64,000 nt of DNA from Malachius bipustulatus (taxonomy: Eukaryota; Arthropoda; Insecta; Coleoptera; Melyridae): the NCBI GenBank assembly GCA_910589415.1, contig OU342632.1, positions 47,729,341 through 47,793,340 on the forward strand, given 5' to 3'. The translations under genes and the position numbers were made by a program. Shown piece by piece: positions 22,354 to 36,400 of this stretch. Within the stretch, counting starts at the first letter, position 1; the number at the start of each line of letters is the position of its first letter. Under the pieces are notes generated by a model that ran no database searches, had not been told where the DNA came from, and was given only the letters and a program-made list of their open reading frames with translations.

Positions 22354-23318
22354 GCTCTAATCGTTTTTTGAAAATTCTCATAAAACTAAAACTAAGAAAA
22401 ATGGGTTTTTGGGTAAAATAAATTTTTTAAGGCAAAAATGATCAAAATGCAATAATGTGATGAGCACAATAATTTGCAAAAAAAAAATCGCATTTATGTG
22501 AGCCAAATTCACATGATTGCGGGAACAATGTCTGTATCCCACTTATCTATAATGGTAAATAACTATTAATTTACTAGAGAGTTTTCTTACTAGATTTTAA
22601 TTTAAAAAAAATCATATGAATTGTCAATTAATCCTATAATCTAACTAAATTTAGTTTTCTTTGAATAATGTCCTGAGGGAATTATTAGTGTTCAAATTCA
22701 GTAATACCTACAGTGAACTTTTTATCTTCTTCGATAGATTCATTGCCTATAAGGACAGTACCTGCACCAAATAAGAACCACGTTTCCAATAAGGTTAAGG
22801 CCTGTTTTAGTTAAGTTCCCAACCCTGTTTTTAAATTTCTAATTTCACATAAAGGAGAATCTGTAACAGTTTTAGATACCAAAAAATCTTCCCTACAGCA
22901 AAACCAGTCATTCATCCTTCACCCCATGACATACTATTATTTTACAATTTTGGAATTTTGTGCCTAAAAATATTTTAGATATTTTTATATTTAGATATTT
23001 TGGAAAACATTATTACTAAGGTAGGTACTAAGTGAATTTAGTACCTACTTAATCTTGAGGGCGATGATCATACTCATTTTGGTAATGGTTGATCAAATAG
23101 TCTTAAAATAATTTCATATTAATTTCTAAGGTGGTTTTATTTTTATTTGGTATAGTAGGTAGCTTACTCACTGAAATTTGGGCAAAAATTATCAGAGCAG
23201 ACTTGCATGATTATAGCAAAACATTTTTACATTTTCAATTCCCATCCTTGTGGAAATTCAAGACACTTAGCGCCGCCACTGGCACTGTGGCAGCAATAAT
23301 TTCCAAATCTACTATAAA
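22353..23318. other. No supported feature
   Basis: AT-rich DNA with short frames only. Confidence 0.4.
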
Positions 23319-23320
23319 TA

Positions 23321-24151
23321 CAGGCGGGTGATTGTTTTATCGCGCCCATTAGAAAAAGTTCGACTTCCAAATGATTTAGGAACCTGAAATTTGGAACTTA
23401 GGCAAATAACGAGTCAAAATGAAATATTACCAAGATGGCGGCATATTTAAAAATGGCGAAAGCAATGGCCATATTTGTTTTTTTAATATATTATACCCCA
23501 TTATACCCCATATATTATTGTATTTTAAGATCGTCTGAGGAAATGTAAAAGATTGTCTGAGAAAATGTAATAACAATGATGCTTATAGTTGCAGTTTAAA
23601 TTGAGTCGACTATATGACTTATAAACAAGTGAAAATCGCAATTTTTCAACTTCAAAACCCATTTAGCACGAAAACGGCCCAAAATACCAAAAAACGGCTC
23701 ACATGTCCCTATCTTAATAATAACTTTTTATAAGGCATCCAATTATGCAGTTGAAATGTTTATACAAGGTGGTGAAAATTATCCGATTTTTCAAGGCAAG
23801 GATGTAAGCCGTTTTCTGATATCTTGAGCCGTTTTCGTGGTAAATGTCTTCAAAGTTAGAAAATCACGATGTTCACTTGTATAACTCATAGTCTACTCAA
23901 TTTAAAATACAACTATAAGCACCATTGTTATTACATTTTCTCAGACAATCTGAAAATGCAATAATATATGGGGCGCCCATTTAAGAAAACAAAGATGGCC
24001 ATTGCTTTCTCCATTTTCAAATGTGCTGCCATCTTGGTAATATTTCACGTTGACTCGTTATTAGGTATGTTGCCTGAGTTCCAAATTTCAGATTCCTAGA
24101 TCATTTGGAAGTCGAACTTTTTCTAATGTGGCGTTTCAATCAATCACCCTG
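23321..24151. mobile_element. Palindromic MITE with CAGGGTG-type ends, TA target
   Basis: Left end caggcgggtgattg, right end caatcaccctg, TA on both sides. The long arms pair extensively: gttcgacttccaaatgattt against aaatcatttggaagtcgaac-like text, and gatggcggcat against atgctgccatc-like text. 831 bp, no coding capacity. Core related to 10700-10840. Confidence 0.75.
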
Positions 24152-24457
24152 TATACTCTGTGTTTGTTCGCCTATAGTTCGTGAAAGACTGATGGAGAAT
24201 TAAAATCACCATTGTGCGGACATCAAGTTTGTGCACAAATGTTTCGGCGAATGTTTGGACAAATAACAAATAGATCGGCCAAGATATTGGCCAACGTGTG
24301 AATCCCATTTAGAAAAAGAAGACTGTAAAATCGGAAATGATATCAGAACATAATATTTGTTTGCGATAGCTATATAATATTCAAATTGAATGAAATATTG
24401 ACTAGATTTAAATGAATTTTTAACAATATGTTAAAAAATAATTGATATAGTAACATA

Positions 24458-24590
24458 GCAACAGTATGGTAACCTAAGTGATCATAAAACAAGTAACTAG
24501 ATTTAAATGAATTTTTAACATATTGTTAAAAATTCATTTAAGTAAATCTAGTTACTTGTTTTATGATCACTTAGGTTATCATACTGTTGC
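24458..24590. repeat. Near-perfect 133-bp palindrome
   Basis: gcaacagtatggtaaccta to taggttatcatactgttgc, pairing almost completely through the centre at aacatattgtt. A related single arm is present at 62108-62145 (tgttttatgatcacttagg). Confidence 0.8.
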
Positions 24591-25057
24591 ATTTTTCAAT
24601 AACCCGATTCAATAAATCGATTAATAAAATCACTATCGCTTGAAAGAAATGTGAAAAAACTAATTATAAGGCTTTAATTAAATAAAATATAATTATATAG
24701 CAATGACAGGTAGACAATATAATCTGAACAATATAATCAATATGATCTGAAAACGGTAGGTGCAATAAGTTTTATGACTAAGTAAATAAGGCCCAAATAA
24801 ATAGAAGGACGGCTCTTGCTGGGCTAGCCGGCACACTGAACCTGCACTGGACAGTGTCGTAGTATGGACTCATGAAAAAGGTGATTATTAAAAAGATATT
24901 AAAAATGTTTTTTAATGAAACTAATTATGCCATTCCGTGGTCCTATATCAAGTACACAAATCCTCAAAGTTTCAATTTTTTGTCTTTAATATTAAGCTCG
25001 ATTTAGGGGGTGGACACTAGTGTTGGGACACCCGGTACAATAACTTACAGCCAATAT

Positions 25058-25259
25058 TATAAAGGCTCATAGGCTAACGGGCAGATTTCTGTGCTCGTTT
25101 TTGAAGCTATATCGACGTCAAATGACTTTTATTAACATTTTTTGTAATTACTTTCATGTCAAGAATAGATACCTAAATTAAAAAAATCCCCACTTAGACT
25201 CCATACCTTCTTCAGAAATGGCCACAGAAATCTGCCCGTTAACTTAATGAGCCTTTATA
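25058..25259. mobile_element. Short MITE with ~30-bp inverted ends
   Basis: tataaaggctcat...aacgggcagatttctgtg returns inverted as cacagaaatctgcccgtt...atgagcctttata. About 200 bp. A related right end sits at 45312-45335. Confidence 0.75.
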
Positions 25260-25546
25260 GGTAATACCCGCTGTTAGGAAATCAGTAATTTAATATTAAA
25301 AAGTGCCATATTACCTAATATTATTATACTATACATGGCTAGTGTCACCCTCTCTTATAATCAGAGAAGAAAAAAAATAATCTAAAAGTCCCTGAAACAA
25401 AAATTTTGGTGGTTTACCATCATTATCTTTAGTATTTTGTTAATCATTCTGCTTTATTTTCGAATATCTTTAGTATTTTGTTAATCATTCTGCTTTATTT
25501 TCGAATATTATGATAGAAGTTTATTTATTTACATAGGATAATCAGT

Positions 25547-26094
25547 AACTCGCGCACTCTGAATACAGGACGTTATTATAAAGCCCATTAAAATGAAGAA
25601 AAATCTACAAAAAAAAAAATATTTCGATGGTTACAGTTCTCGAGTTAAGAGTTTCTCTCATTCAAGTTTGAAGCTACTTGTTTTATTATTAAACATGACA
25701 AAAATAAGTGAACAATTCAGTCTACCATAGTAACTGGAATAGAGACCACATGATTCGTCAATTTTTTTTTCTTCAGAAAACCTCTTATATGGGTATTGAC
25801 AAAGGAATTGACAGTGTTGAAAATTGATAACATGCGAAAATCTTGAAAGAAATTTGAAGTTTGGAAACTTGTAAAATAAAATATTAAACTGCCTTGATTG
25901 CCATGGAAATAAAAATATATTAAAAACTATATCCAACCCGAACTTATTCACATGTTTAGAGCAGTATTGCCATTTTAATTTTTACAAAAATGGTCACATC
26001 TTTCGAAAAAAGAACTGACAGCACCGACTGCGGTAAGAAAATTTACGACTCTTAACAAGTGAAGTTTATCCTATCATGCTCAGAGTGCGCGAGT
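25547..26094. mobile_element. MITE with 16-bp inverted ends
   Basis: aactcgcgcactctga at the left and tcagagtgcgcgagtt at the right, 548 bp apart, AT-rich non-coding interior. Target duplication not clear. Confidence 0.65.
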
Positions 26095-26309
26095 TATACA
26101 GATGGTAAACGATTATGCTTTTTCATTGTAGTTGTTGTCTTGGAAGTTAGAAAATATTTGAGATAAGTAGGGGCATTCACTGGTAAAAATATAAAAACGA
26201 AGAATTTTTTAGCTATACTCATGGCAATTTTAAACCATCTGTGAGAATATTACCTCAATTATTATGTTAATCGAATTCTAATTACTGATACAGATTTTCT
26301 TAGAGCTTC

Positions 26310-27167
26310 CGCGCACTAGCGACTTGCCCGCGGAAGCCAGGTCACAACGACTAGACCTAAAACAAAGATCTATTTTTGTTTAAAACAGTCGGTCAGTCCA
26401 GTTGTGACGTAAAGGCATATTATTTAAGATAGTTCTTTGGGAGACCATTTGACAAAGTACACTGATGTCATATTTCGAATATGCTTGACAAAATAATGAT
26501 TATTTTTAAATAGAGAATATTACAGCTGAATAATTAAACGTGACAAATCATTAAAGAAACATTTTATTTTATTACTGTTGAAAACATCGCACCACCTTTG
26601 TATGCAAATCTAATGATAAAGTGACAAAATAATATTATTTTCTTCTAACAAGAACGTATTTCAAATAAGTAAAAAAATTTAGTGTCTGGCTGACAGTATC
26701 TAATTTCTAATTAGTTTAAGTTTGGTTGTTTTGCCATTTTTAAACATTCCCAGGACTTTTAGCAAATAGTCAAGAGCATAGCAAAACTCAATAGAACCTT
26801 TTGAAACGAAGTTGGTTAATGGTGGTTCACTTTTACTGTTAACTTCTGTCCAGTTATTGTTTTTTTTTCTTTTAAAAGATTAGTAGTTTAAAAGGTTAAC
26901 TGGAGAAATGCAAGAACAAGTCAAAAGCCTCAGATAATATTAAAATCAATTTGACAAAAATTAATGCCGAACACAATACATGATCTGTCCATCTTAAAAT
27001 ATAATCAACCTATACCTAGTATTGATGAGAATTTCCGAAGTTTTTACTGAACTAGTGTACTGACCGCTGTGTTGTTAAGCGCTCGTATACCCTAGCTCAT
27101 TGAGTTTCACATAAACAACTGGCCACGCGGCCAACAAGTCCCTTGCTGCGCGCCAGGCCTCTAGTGC
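26310..27167. mobile_element. Possible MITE with ccgcgcactag ends
   Basis: ccgcgcactag near 26311 and ctagtgcgcgg near 27157 are exact inverted repeats in GC-rich patches at both ends of an AT-rich interior. It lies just beyond the last exon of gene 2. The target duplication is not recognisable, so boundaries are approximate. Confidence 0.45.
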
Positions 27168-27333
27168 GCGGGGGTGCTTATCTAAAAAAGTGCCATTCCC
27201 ATATAAGTAGATAAATAATTCATGTTTTGTTAAAGAAATAGTGAAACACTTTCCTCTTCTCTCTTCATATTTAAATGGTAAATAATTATACTACATAACT
27301 TTGTTGCACTTCTATTGCATTTCGAAGTTCACA

Positions 27334-27448
27334 TCATCTGCCGTGTGCTGGAGGTGGTTCCCTCCTTACAACTGCATTAAAACCATTCTGAGGATCTGCT
27401 ACATAATCGACTATTCTCTTTGATCCATCTGGTTCCACTACAGTATAT
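27334..27448 (-). CDS. Gene 2 exon 3 (C-terminal half of RR-2 domain)
   Basis: The acceptor tgatttcag precedes 27448. The exon encodes [20 protein letters not shown], then [12 protein letters not shown] and stop TGA (27334-27336). The split inside RR-2 after the VQGR motif is what ties it to exon 2, 18 kb away: neither half is a complete domain. Confidence 0.9.
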
Positions 27449-30400
27449 CTGAAATCAACAAAAATAATAATAGAAGTAAAATAAATACGGTCACATCAAG
27501 TGTTTATTAAATTGAATAAGGCGGTTTGTATGAAGTATTATCACTTTAAGGATCAAATAGAATGAAATACTTATTCAATACAATAATGCAGTGAGGGCAG
27601 AAAAGGTCTTAAAGTGTGAATATTTTTGATCTAATTCTAATTTAATTTTTAGTGAAATCGTATTTTTTATTCTAGGTTCAGTACGTAAAAAATATATTTA
27701 GTATTTTGTTGAACATGATTTTTACAATTTTTTCTTCACTGTATACCCTAACATTTCATTTTGTAGATTACGAACATATAAACATACTTTTAAATGTTTT
27801 TAACACACTTTGACAGCTGCTGTATTAATTTTGTCATGGCGAGAATATGCATGCAATCTGCCATGCCTTGGTACACAGGATCACTCGGAAACCGAACAAA
27901 CATCACATTATCGGTCTTATACTTCGCTCTGTTATCGATATTACAATAATTGTAACCAGCGCATTGTTTAACAGTTCTTTTGTATCGAATTTTAACGTAA
28001 AGCAAACTTACTAAAACACATCACTTCCTAAATTCAATGCTGTTTGGACAGATCGAACGAGAAAGTTACAACTAGAGATCCCGATGACGTCATAAAACGT
28101 AACGCATAGAAGGGGAACCTGCGCAATATCATATCTTTTAAAGTTTATTATTTCATGTCACTAATGCCCGTATTCACAAACGATAATTTCCTAAATAATT
28201 ACGTAATCAATTATACCCATCTCACTCTATTGCCAAAAAACTGCATATCTCCATCTCACTTATTTAATTAATTACGTAATTATTTAGGAAATTATCGTTT
28301 GTGAATACGGGCATAAGCCTATAAGCTTATCTTCTTAAAAATTCTGAAATAATCAAAGGAAAACAACTTAGATGACCAGATTTGTAGCATCTCTTTTGAG
28401 ACTTTCCCATACTTAACGGGTTAAGAATCTTGTTTTATGTCAATTTGATCCTGTTTAATGCATAGGCGTGAATCTATCCCAGGGAAACTCCCATTTAACG
28501 TTCCTTCCGAAGCACGTCCGTTTTAGGTGAACTCTATTTCTTACACATTACAATCGCCTATCGAAGTAAGTACCAATTACATGCATCGTGCTTAAGTTTT
28601 CATTAGTGTTAATTAGTGTTATAAAATTCCGAGTTCAAACTAAGAATTCCGATTTTAAACTCGGAATTCAAAAAAATTAAACCCGTGTCAGGGTTGCTAG
28701 TCTCCCATCGGGAGCCTTCCCGAGTGGCAATAGGGGAATGTCGTCCAATATGGGTGGCACCGGGGAAATTAAATACCCGGGGCTGACCAAAACTAGCAAA
28801 CCAGATGGTAGAGGACATCCCACACAGCCTCGTCCTGTGCGATTCCATCTTTCTGGCTTAGGCGGCGTGAAGTTGCTTCAAAGAGCTGACGTTTCGTTGC
28901 TGTGACAGAGATTCCGGTTCATGGGGTGAGAAACAAAAACAAAATGCATGGATGGTGTTCCCGGGGTTTAAATTTTCCGGAGTAAAACGACCCTCCATTC
29001 GGATTTCCGGGCGGGGGCTAATCCAGGGGCACATTCATGCAAGAGCAAAGAGTAACATTTTCCGAATGGGAAAATTTATAGGTAGTTAGTTTAGTTTAGT
29101 TTAGTTATATAATGAGTGGGTCGATTAGTGACACCTCCACTGCGACCAAGCGGTCTATTGTGGCTCATACCTAAGTACTTTACATCCACTCTAGCAGGCC
29201 ACTGCTTTTTAAAAAGCTAATGACCTTAGATGGTGTGAATGTATCCAGGTCTCTCGGAGAGAGAAGTACTTTTCCGAACGTTGAGTGCCTGGTTCTTCCC
29301 AAGGCGGGGCAGTTGCATAGAACATGCTCTGCTGTTTCTACATCCTCCAAACACAGGCGACATTCTGCGTTATCGGCTAGATTCATCCTGTGTAAGTGGT
29401 GGTTCACTTTGCAGTGTCCTGTGTATAGGCCTATTAGGGCCCTTAGGTCAGTCCTTTTGAGTTCCAGTAGCTTTTTAGCTCTGTTTCTCGAGGGTCCCTC
29501 AATGAAGGTCTTAGAGTGAGTTAATCCTGGTAGAGTTTGCCAGTACCGAAGTACCTTGTTTTCCGCCCAGGTGTCTATTGTTGTTTTGGCAGTATTTGAG
29601 GATATGCCAAGAGCAGGTTCCGGTCCTGTAAATTTGGATTCAGTTGCTCTTCTAGCCAGAGAGTCGGCTATTTCGTTCTCTCCAAGGCCGGAGTGACCTG
29701 GAATCCAGACCAGAGTCAAGTTATTGTTTTTAGCTACCTCATTGAGTGCTGCTTGACAGTTCCATACTAGTTTGGAATTGCAACGAATGGAGCAAAGGGC
29801 TTTTAGGGCCGCTTGGCTATCTGAGAAGATTTTAATTGTTTTCCGCGTGCAGTGCGTTTCATCCAGCATCTGCGCGCTGAGTACAATGGCATAAATTTCT
29901 GCCTGAAATATTGTTGCGTACTGACCCAGGTTTGCAAAGAATTCTCGTCTTGACCCAGCGTCGTACGCTCCGGATCCAACTCCCGTTGGAGTCTTTGAAC
30001 CGTCGGTAAACCACGTGAGGTCTGCTTTGAGGAGGTCGTTTGAATTACGCTCCCATTCGTCTCTGCTTGGAAAGAGGACGTTGTATGCAGTGCAGTGGTT
30101 TGTTGTGTATGGCATCATGTCTGAGGGCATACCCAGAAGACTGTGACTTTGAGTGTCGTCCAGTAGACTGGTCCGTTCCATGACACAAGCCATTTGTGTG
30201 CTTCGTGCTACCTGTAGTAGTCTGTACGTTGTCCATCTGGCCTCTCTTTCCAAGTATATATGGAGTGGAGGAAGGTCCAGAAGTATTTCCATAGCCGCCG
30301 ACGGTGTGGTGCTCATTGCTCCACTGATTGCCAGGCATGCTTGTCTTTGCAGACTTGACAGCTTCATTTTGGCCAAGGCTTGTAAGCCTTTGGACCACCA

Positions 30401-33400
30401 AGCTACACAGCCATATGCGATCATTGGTCTAATGATCGTTACATATATCCAGTGTATTTGCTTGGGACCAGTGCCCCAAGTTCTTCCACAGATCTTTTTG
30501 CAACTCCATAGGGAGAGCTTTGCTCTGTGGATAATCTTTTCCAGATGGGAGTTCCATAGTAGCTTCCTATCAAGTGTGATACCTAGATATTTAGCCTCCT
30601 CCGCAAATGGTATAACTACTCCTTGAAGAGTAGGTGGTATAAGGTCTTCCAGCCTTTTTCGTCTAGTGAATGGTACTATAACAGTTTTGCGAGGATTCAC
30701 AGACATCTGCTCCCTCTCGCACCACTGATACGTGACTTGAAGAACTTCCTGAAGGACATTGGATATTGTCCTCTCGGAGTTTCCTTTGATCATTATTACA
30801 AGGTCATCCGCATATGCTTGAACCTCAACTCTCCATAGGGAGAGGATCGCCAGCAGGTCGTCTACAAGAAGGGTCCATAGTAGGGGGGAGAGTACTCCTC
30901 CCTGTGGGCACCCTCTCCCCGGCCTGAAACTGACTTCAACTCCTCCCATCGAGGTCGTTATCATCCTACTATCTAGCATATTACGGATCCAGCCGTTTAT
31001 GACCGGTTCTATTCCTCTGGAAACTGCTGCTTCATACAGTGAGTTTGGTAATGCATTGTTAAATGCTCCTTCTATGTCGAGGAAGACTCCCACCATGATC
31101 TCTTTGTTGTCAAGAGACTTGGTGATCTTCCCCACGAGGTTATTAAGTGCCAAATCGGTTGATTTGCCAGCTTGATAGGCATACTGGTGCACATTCAGAG
31201 GGTGTGAAACTAAGACACTCCTCCTGATGTGTACATCCAGTATTCTCTCTAGACTTTTCAGTATAAAGGATGTAAGGCTAATGGGTCTGAATGACTTAGG
31301 GTGTGGCTCTGTACGGCCCACTTTGGGAACGTACACCACCCTTGTTGCCGCCCAGCTGGATGGAATGTAGTTCCATGCCAGACTAGCCCTGAATAATTTT
31401 ATAAGAGAGGGCGTCAGTATCTTTATGCCCCTTTGTAATAGGGCAGGAAAGATGCCGTCCTCTCCAGGTGTCTTGAAAGGCTGAAAAGTTTTTACAGCGT
31501 TTTCAATTGCCTTGACTGTAATGATCGAGCGGCAGACTTTCCATTCCGATTTTTGAGGTCGATTTATACGTCCTCCGGAATTCAGCTGCCACTGATTGTA
31601 CAGAGGCGAGCTACCTGGGAAGTGATTTTCCTTTAGGAGTTCTAACGTTTCCTTTTCTGAGTCCGTAAATGAACCGTCTGGTCGTTTTATCGAGCCAAAT
31701 GGCTGTGTCGGATCTCTTGAAAGAATCTTGTGAATTCTGGCGCTGCGGGGCAGATCATGGATGCTCTCGCAGAACCTTCTCCAGGACTCTCTTTTAGATC
31801 GTCTGATCTCTTTGTAGTACTCCGTTAGCTTAGTTCTGTATTCATCCCAGTTACCCATCTCTTTAGCTCGATTGAAGAGTCGTCGAACTTCTTTTCTCTA
31901 GGTCTTTGTTCCACCAGTCGACTTTCCTGTCGTTTCTCTTCGTTTTTGGTGGACAGTTTTCGTGATAGGCTGATATTATTGCGTTCCGGACTTGTTCCGC
32001 CGCAATTTCAATATCATCACGATTTTTTATTGTGGGGATAACGGTCTCAAGTCCAGTCTGGAGGGATTTTTCATATCCGCTCCAGTCTGTTCTTTTTGGA
32101 TCACGATATTCCACAATAGGTCTATGACCTATTTCGATGTCGAACACTATTTGTCTATGGTCTGAGCAGGAAGGTTCAGAGGATACCTGCCAGTTGGTTA
32201 TCCTATTGCTTATAAAGTTTGAGCTGAATGTTATATCTAGTACCTCCTGTCTATTTTTTGTGACGAAGGTTGGTTTGGAGCCGATGTTATTCACAATAAG
32301 TTTTTCACCTATTATAAAGTTATAGAGCGACTCACCTCTTTCGTTGATGTCCGTGCTCCCCCAAGCTAGGTGGTGCGAGTTTGCGTCACATCCAACGATA
32401 AGTTAAATTTATAGGTAACTTTTGTAATTAGAGGTTTAAACACGAACATCAATTCAGTACACCAACATCTGCAGTAAAATAAACCTCACATTCTAGCAAT
32501 GTGTGGAACAAAAGTTCGCGTCGTCAAGCACAGTTGGTTATCCTTACCCAGGATATGACTTTTACACCCGATTTAAACTTCGGCATTGGAGTTTTTGTCA
32601 GAAGTGACCTCTCCTGCCAACGTGAGGGAGCCTCAGGACTTTGATGGCATGTGGCTTAGGATAACAGACCACCAAACGACTAGGTTTATCTGTTGCTTAT
32701 ACCGACCACCAATCGATAAGCAGTATAGGGCACTTTTTTGTCCCTGACAAATACTGTTAATTTTCTACAGATAAATTATCCTTAAGCCGTGATAGCAAGC
32801 TTGGGAGACTTCAAAGTACGTAACAGAAACTGGCTTAAACAATCTAATTTTAGTGACGAAAAAGGACGAGAATTTGAAGCTTTTGCTATCAGCTGTGGCT
32901 TTACCCAGCTCGTTGACGAACCAACTCGTATTCCCGATCGCGAGGGAAACTTCCTAGCCTTCTGGATCTCTTTTTGACTATGAATCCTCATACCATCACA
33001 GTGAAGGCTTCATTGGATTCCTCAGACCACAAACTCGTCTCAACATCATGTGTCCTACCAATTAGTTTCAAAGAAGCAAGTAAACCACGTGTAGTCTGGC
33101 ACTATAGATTGGCCAAATGGGAAGAACTCAGGAAACACTATCGATCTTTTCCATGGAGAAGCGTCTGTTTTGGTTCTGATGATACATCTGTTTGTGTAAG
33201 GGAAGTTGTTCAAAGTCATCTTAACTGGCATGGAAGCCTACATTCCTTTCTGAAGAAAATGGCCCCCAAACAGCAAACTTTGATTCAACAAAAGATACAA
33301 GGAAGCTGTCGCGCCCAACAACTTGGTTTTCAGTAGTAGCGAAGGAGCCCCGAAGGCACAAATCACCACAAGCTCATCCGTGCTCGAAACAGATGCAAAG

Positions 33401-36400
33401 AAATAATATACCAAACTAAGGAAGCTCATAACCAGAGAATCAGGAATAAACTTCTCTCCTGTCCCAAAGGTTCGAAATCTTTTTAGTCTGTCACTAAGGT
33501 AGTCAGCCAGAACTTCACCAGATCCACTATTCCACCACTTACACGGATAGACGGGACTACTGCATCGAAAGTTTCTGAGAAGGCCAACCTGTTTTCTTTG
33601 AATTGAAGGCGCAATTATTTTCTTCACACTCTTCCATCGATTTTCAGGGAAAAAACCCACCAATTTTCCCTTCCGTAGAATCCAAAATGTCAGTATTCCA
33701 ACAGCGGGTCATTAAGCGCATTATGTTACCCTTGGACCCAAACAAAGCTTCTGGTCCCGATGACGTACCAGTCATCGTACTTAAAAATGTCGCGGCTGAG
33801 CTGTCACCTGTTTTTTGTCGTCTCTTCAACATGTCTTATAAAGAAGGAATATTTCCTTCATGCTGGAGTCCAGCCTCTTCCCAAGCAAGGCAACAGGACC
33901 ATACCAAACAAATACCGGCCCAGTGGCACCGCTCTCAGTAATATCTAAGATCATGGAGAAGGCCACTAACCAACACCTTTTAAAATACTTGGAAGGAGCT
34001 AATGTAATCAGTGACCGCCAGTACGGCTTTCGCAAACAGGGACCACTGGGGACTTCTTCACGTACGTAACGGAACTGTGGAACAGCACAGTCGAACATCA
34101 TGGGGAGTCCCGAGTGGTTGCGCTTGATATCTCTAGGGTTTTTGATCGTGTGGCATGGGGGATTATTGGCAAAATTGCAGACTTAGGACATGCTTGAGAA
34201 GTTCTATTTGTGGCTGACGAGTTACCTCGAAGGTCGCTCCTTGCGGGTGGCCGTCGATGGAGTTCATTCAGAGATATTTTCTGTCTATGCGATCGTACCT
34301 CAGGGATCCATTTTATCTCCGACTCTCTTATTTACAATAACATCTGCTGGAAACAACGAAAAATCCAATATACAGTTTTGTCGATGACAGTACGCTTATA
34401 CAGGGTGTACCAGCTCGATTTAGACAACGGTAAGGGCCGTGTAGGTCTCGTCAAGACGAAACGTTTTTTTATTTGAAGTTTTTGGATTTGAACCTTCGTT
34501 GCGGAAATATGTCCTGCAACCTTTCCTTCGCTCGATCTCAAAAAATTTTAATTAACCAGGCCAAAAAAAGAAAACTAAAAAAAATGAAATGATCGAAAGG
34601 AAGGTGTCATTCCCTCTGATCCCGTTTGAGTACCTTCAAATTTGTTTGTACCCAAAGCAGGACAGAGGGTGTAAAAATTAAAAAGAAAAATAATGATTAC
34701 AAATTTGTTAACATGATCGTCTAAATATAAAAAAAAATATAATAAGATTCAAAATTTACATACTGACCTGCCCTACGTTGTGTTTTATTATTATTCAGGC
34801 CACACAGATACTAAAAATAAAACTCACATAAAAAATTTAACAATTTATTGGACTTCTCCAATTAACAACATAAAACTTCCCAGCTAACGGTATATTGTAT
34901 TGTGAGAAAAAGAATTTATCTTGGATTTCTCCCTTATCATCTACATACTAGCAACATTTCTTAAAAATAGAACAATAGTAAAATAAATAAAACCAAACTT
35001 GATCTCTTTGATCAATAAATTACCTTCATTAGGTACTTGACAAAAAATTTACATTCTTAACACTAACTAAATTGGCCAATTAATTCTCCCTGATAAAAAA
35101 AAAATTTAGATTAAGATTAAATACTAAATTGAACATTTCTACTCACTAGCTAAAATTAACAACATTGGGGAAGTATTTCCCAATTATTAAAATAATAAAA
35201 ATTCCCATCTTGATAAAATCAATAACGCAATCTGATGAAGTTACTTCCTCTCCTTTTTAAAGGTAAAATTCAATGTAAAATAAATGAAACAGCAAAATTA
35301 ACAAAGTACCTTGGAATTCCAACAACATTTCTTGATGAAATGTGACTGCAACAGAAAGATCCAAAAAAAAATGAGATAGACTGTGATGTCTGCTCCTTCT
35401 CCAGTTGGCTAGGTCCGGCTTTGTCTGGAGGACGCCATTACTTCCAAAAAGAAATATGTTCTTCTACCCAGTGCTCGAAAATGGGATATTTCTCAACGGA
35501 GACCACCACCAGAACATTTTGGAAATAAAATGAACGACTAACGATAGATCTTATTATAGATCCACCCCGAAAGAGGGACCCTGCAACGAGAACGAATTAT
35601 AAACACCTAAAATTTTACTAATCGCCATCTTTAATTTTCTTTACCGAAAGGAACTTTCTTCGTCCTCTCAGGCTACTTGAATCTACATCTCCGCACCCAC
35701 ATAGATGAAATTGATTTCACCTGATTTAGGAAATAACAAGAACATTAGTTTTTACGAAAATAGAACCAAACAAACTCCATACCTGAATTTTCCAGCAAGA
35801 ACAATACAACACTATAAACAATACATTGCTCCACTAACAACACGTCTTCACATCATGAGTGTTTTCGGCAGAGAGAGCGATCGCCTGACGATCTTCCCTG
35901 TTCTCCACCCCTTTGTTAATCGATAACCCGGCGCAAGGCCAGCCGTCTACTACCTCGGTCGGTCACTTCACCGGGTGGTAGTGGACAAGACTCTGACTGA
36001 CAGACTCATAATTCGATCCCGCTACTATACCTCAAACTATAGAACTTGCGGAGGGCACCAACCACAGAAACGCCATCTTGGAAGTCCTTCCATGCGTAAA
36101 TTCATTCGGGATAACTACGGAAAAGCGCACGCTACACCACTCCTCCAACCAAAATAAAAAAATGGGATAACATACCATTTTTTTGCTCATCAAGAACACC
36201 AGAAAATATCTTCTAGACTCTCCATTGACTTCTATGTACATATATACAACGCCCTTCCTAAAGAACAAAATGGTCTCACTGACCGTACCAACAGACTAAT
36301 CATAAATGTTCTTCCTAAAGAAACAAAATGGTCTCACTGACCGTACTAATAGACTAATTATAAATGTTCTTCCTAAAGAAACAAAATGGTCTCACTGACC

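Larger units (their letters stand above)
29085..32402 (-). mobile_element. 5'-truncated RNase H-bearing LINE (I/LOA/R1-type group)
   Basis: Non-LTR retrotransposon on the same strand as the host gene. From 5': endonuclease remainder ([15 protein letters not shown] at the truncated end), reverse transcriptase, RNase H, C-terminal Cys/His knuckle, short 3' UTR and a (taaac)n-like tail (plus-strand gtttagtttagttta, 29085-29103). The RT plus RNase H order is that of the I/LOA/Ingi/R1 assemblage. Truncated within the endonuclease at 32402, plus one frameshift. A second, very short 3' end of the same family lies at 55589-55700. Confidence 0.9.

Noticed and set aside
22151..22381. Ile-rich minus frame
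   Set aside because: Encoded by the (ATT)n tail of the LINE.
30045..30838. Several frames opposite or beside the LINE ORF2
   Set aside because: Out-of-frame shadows of the RT/RNase H coding region.
35705..36157. Frames repeated at 43938-44435
   Set aside because: Located in both LTRs, without protein features; LTR sequence, not genes.
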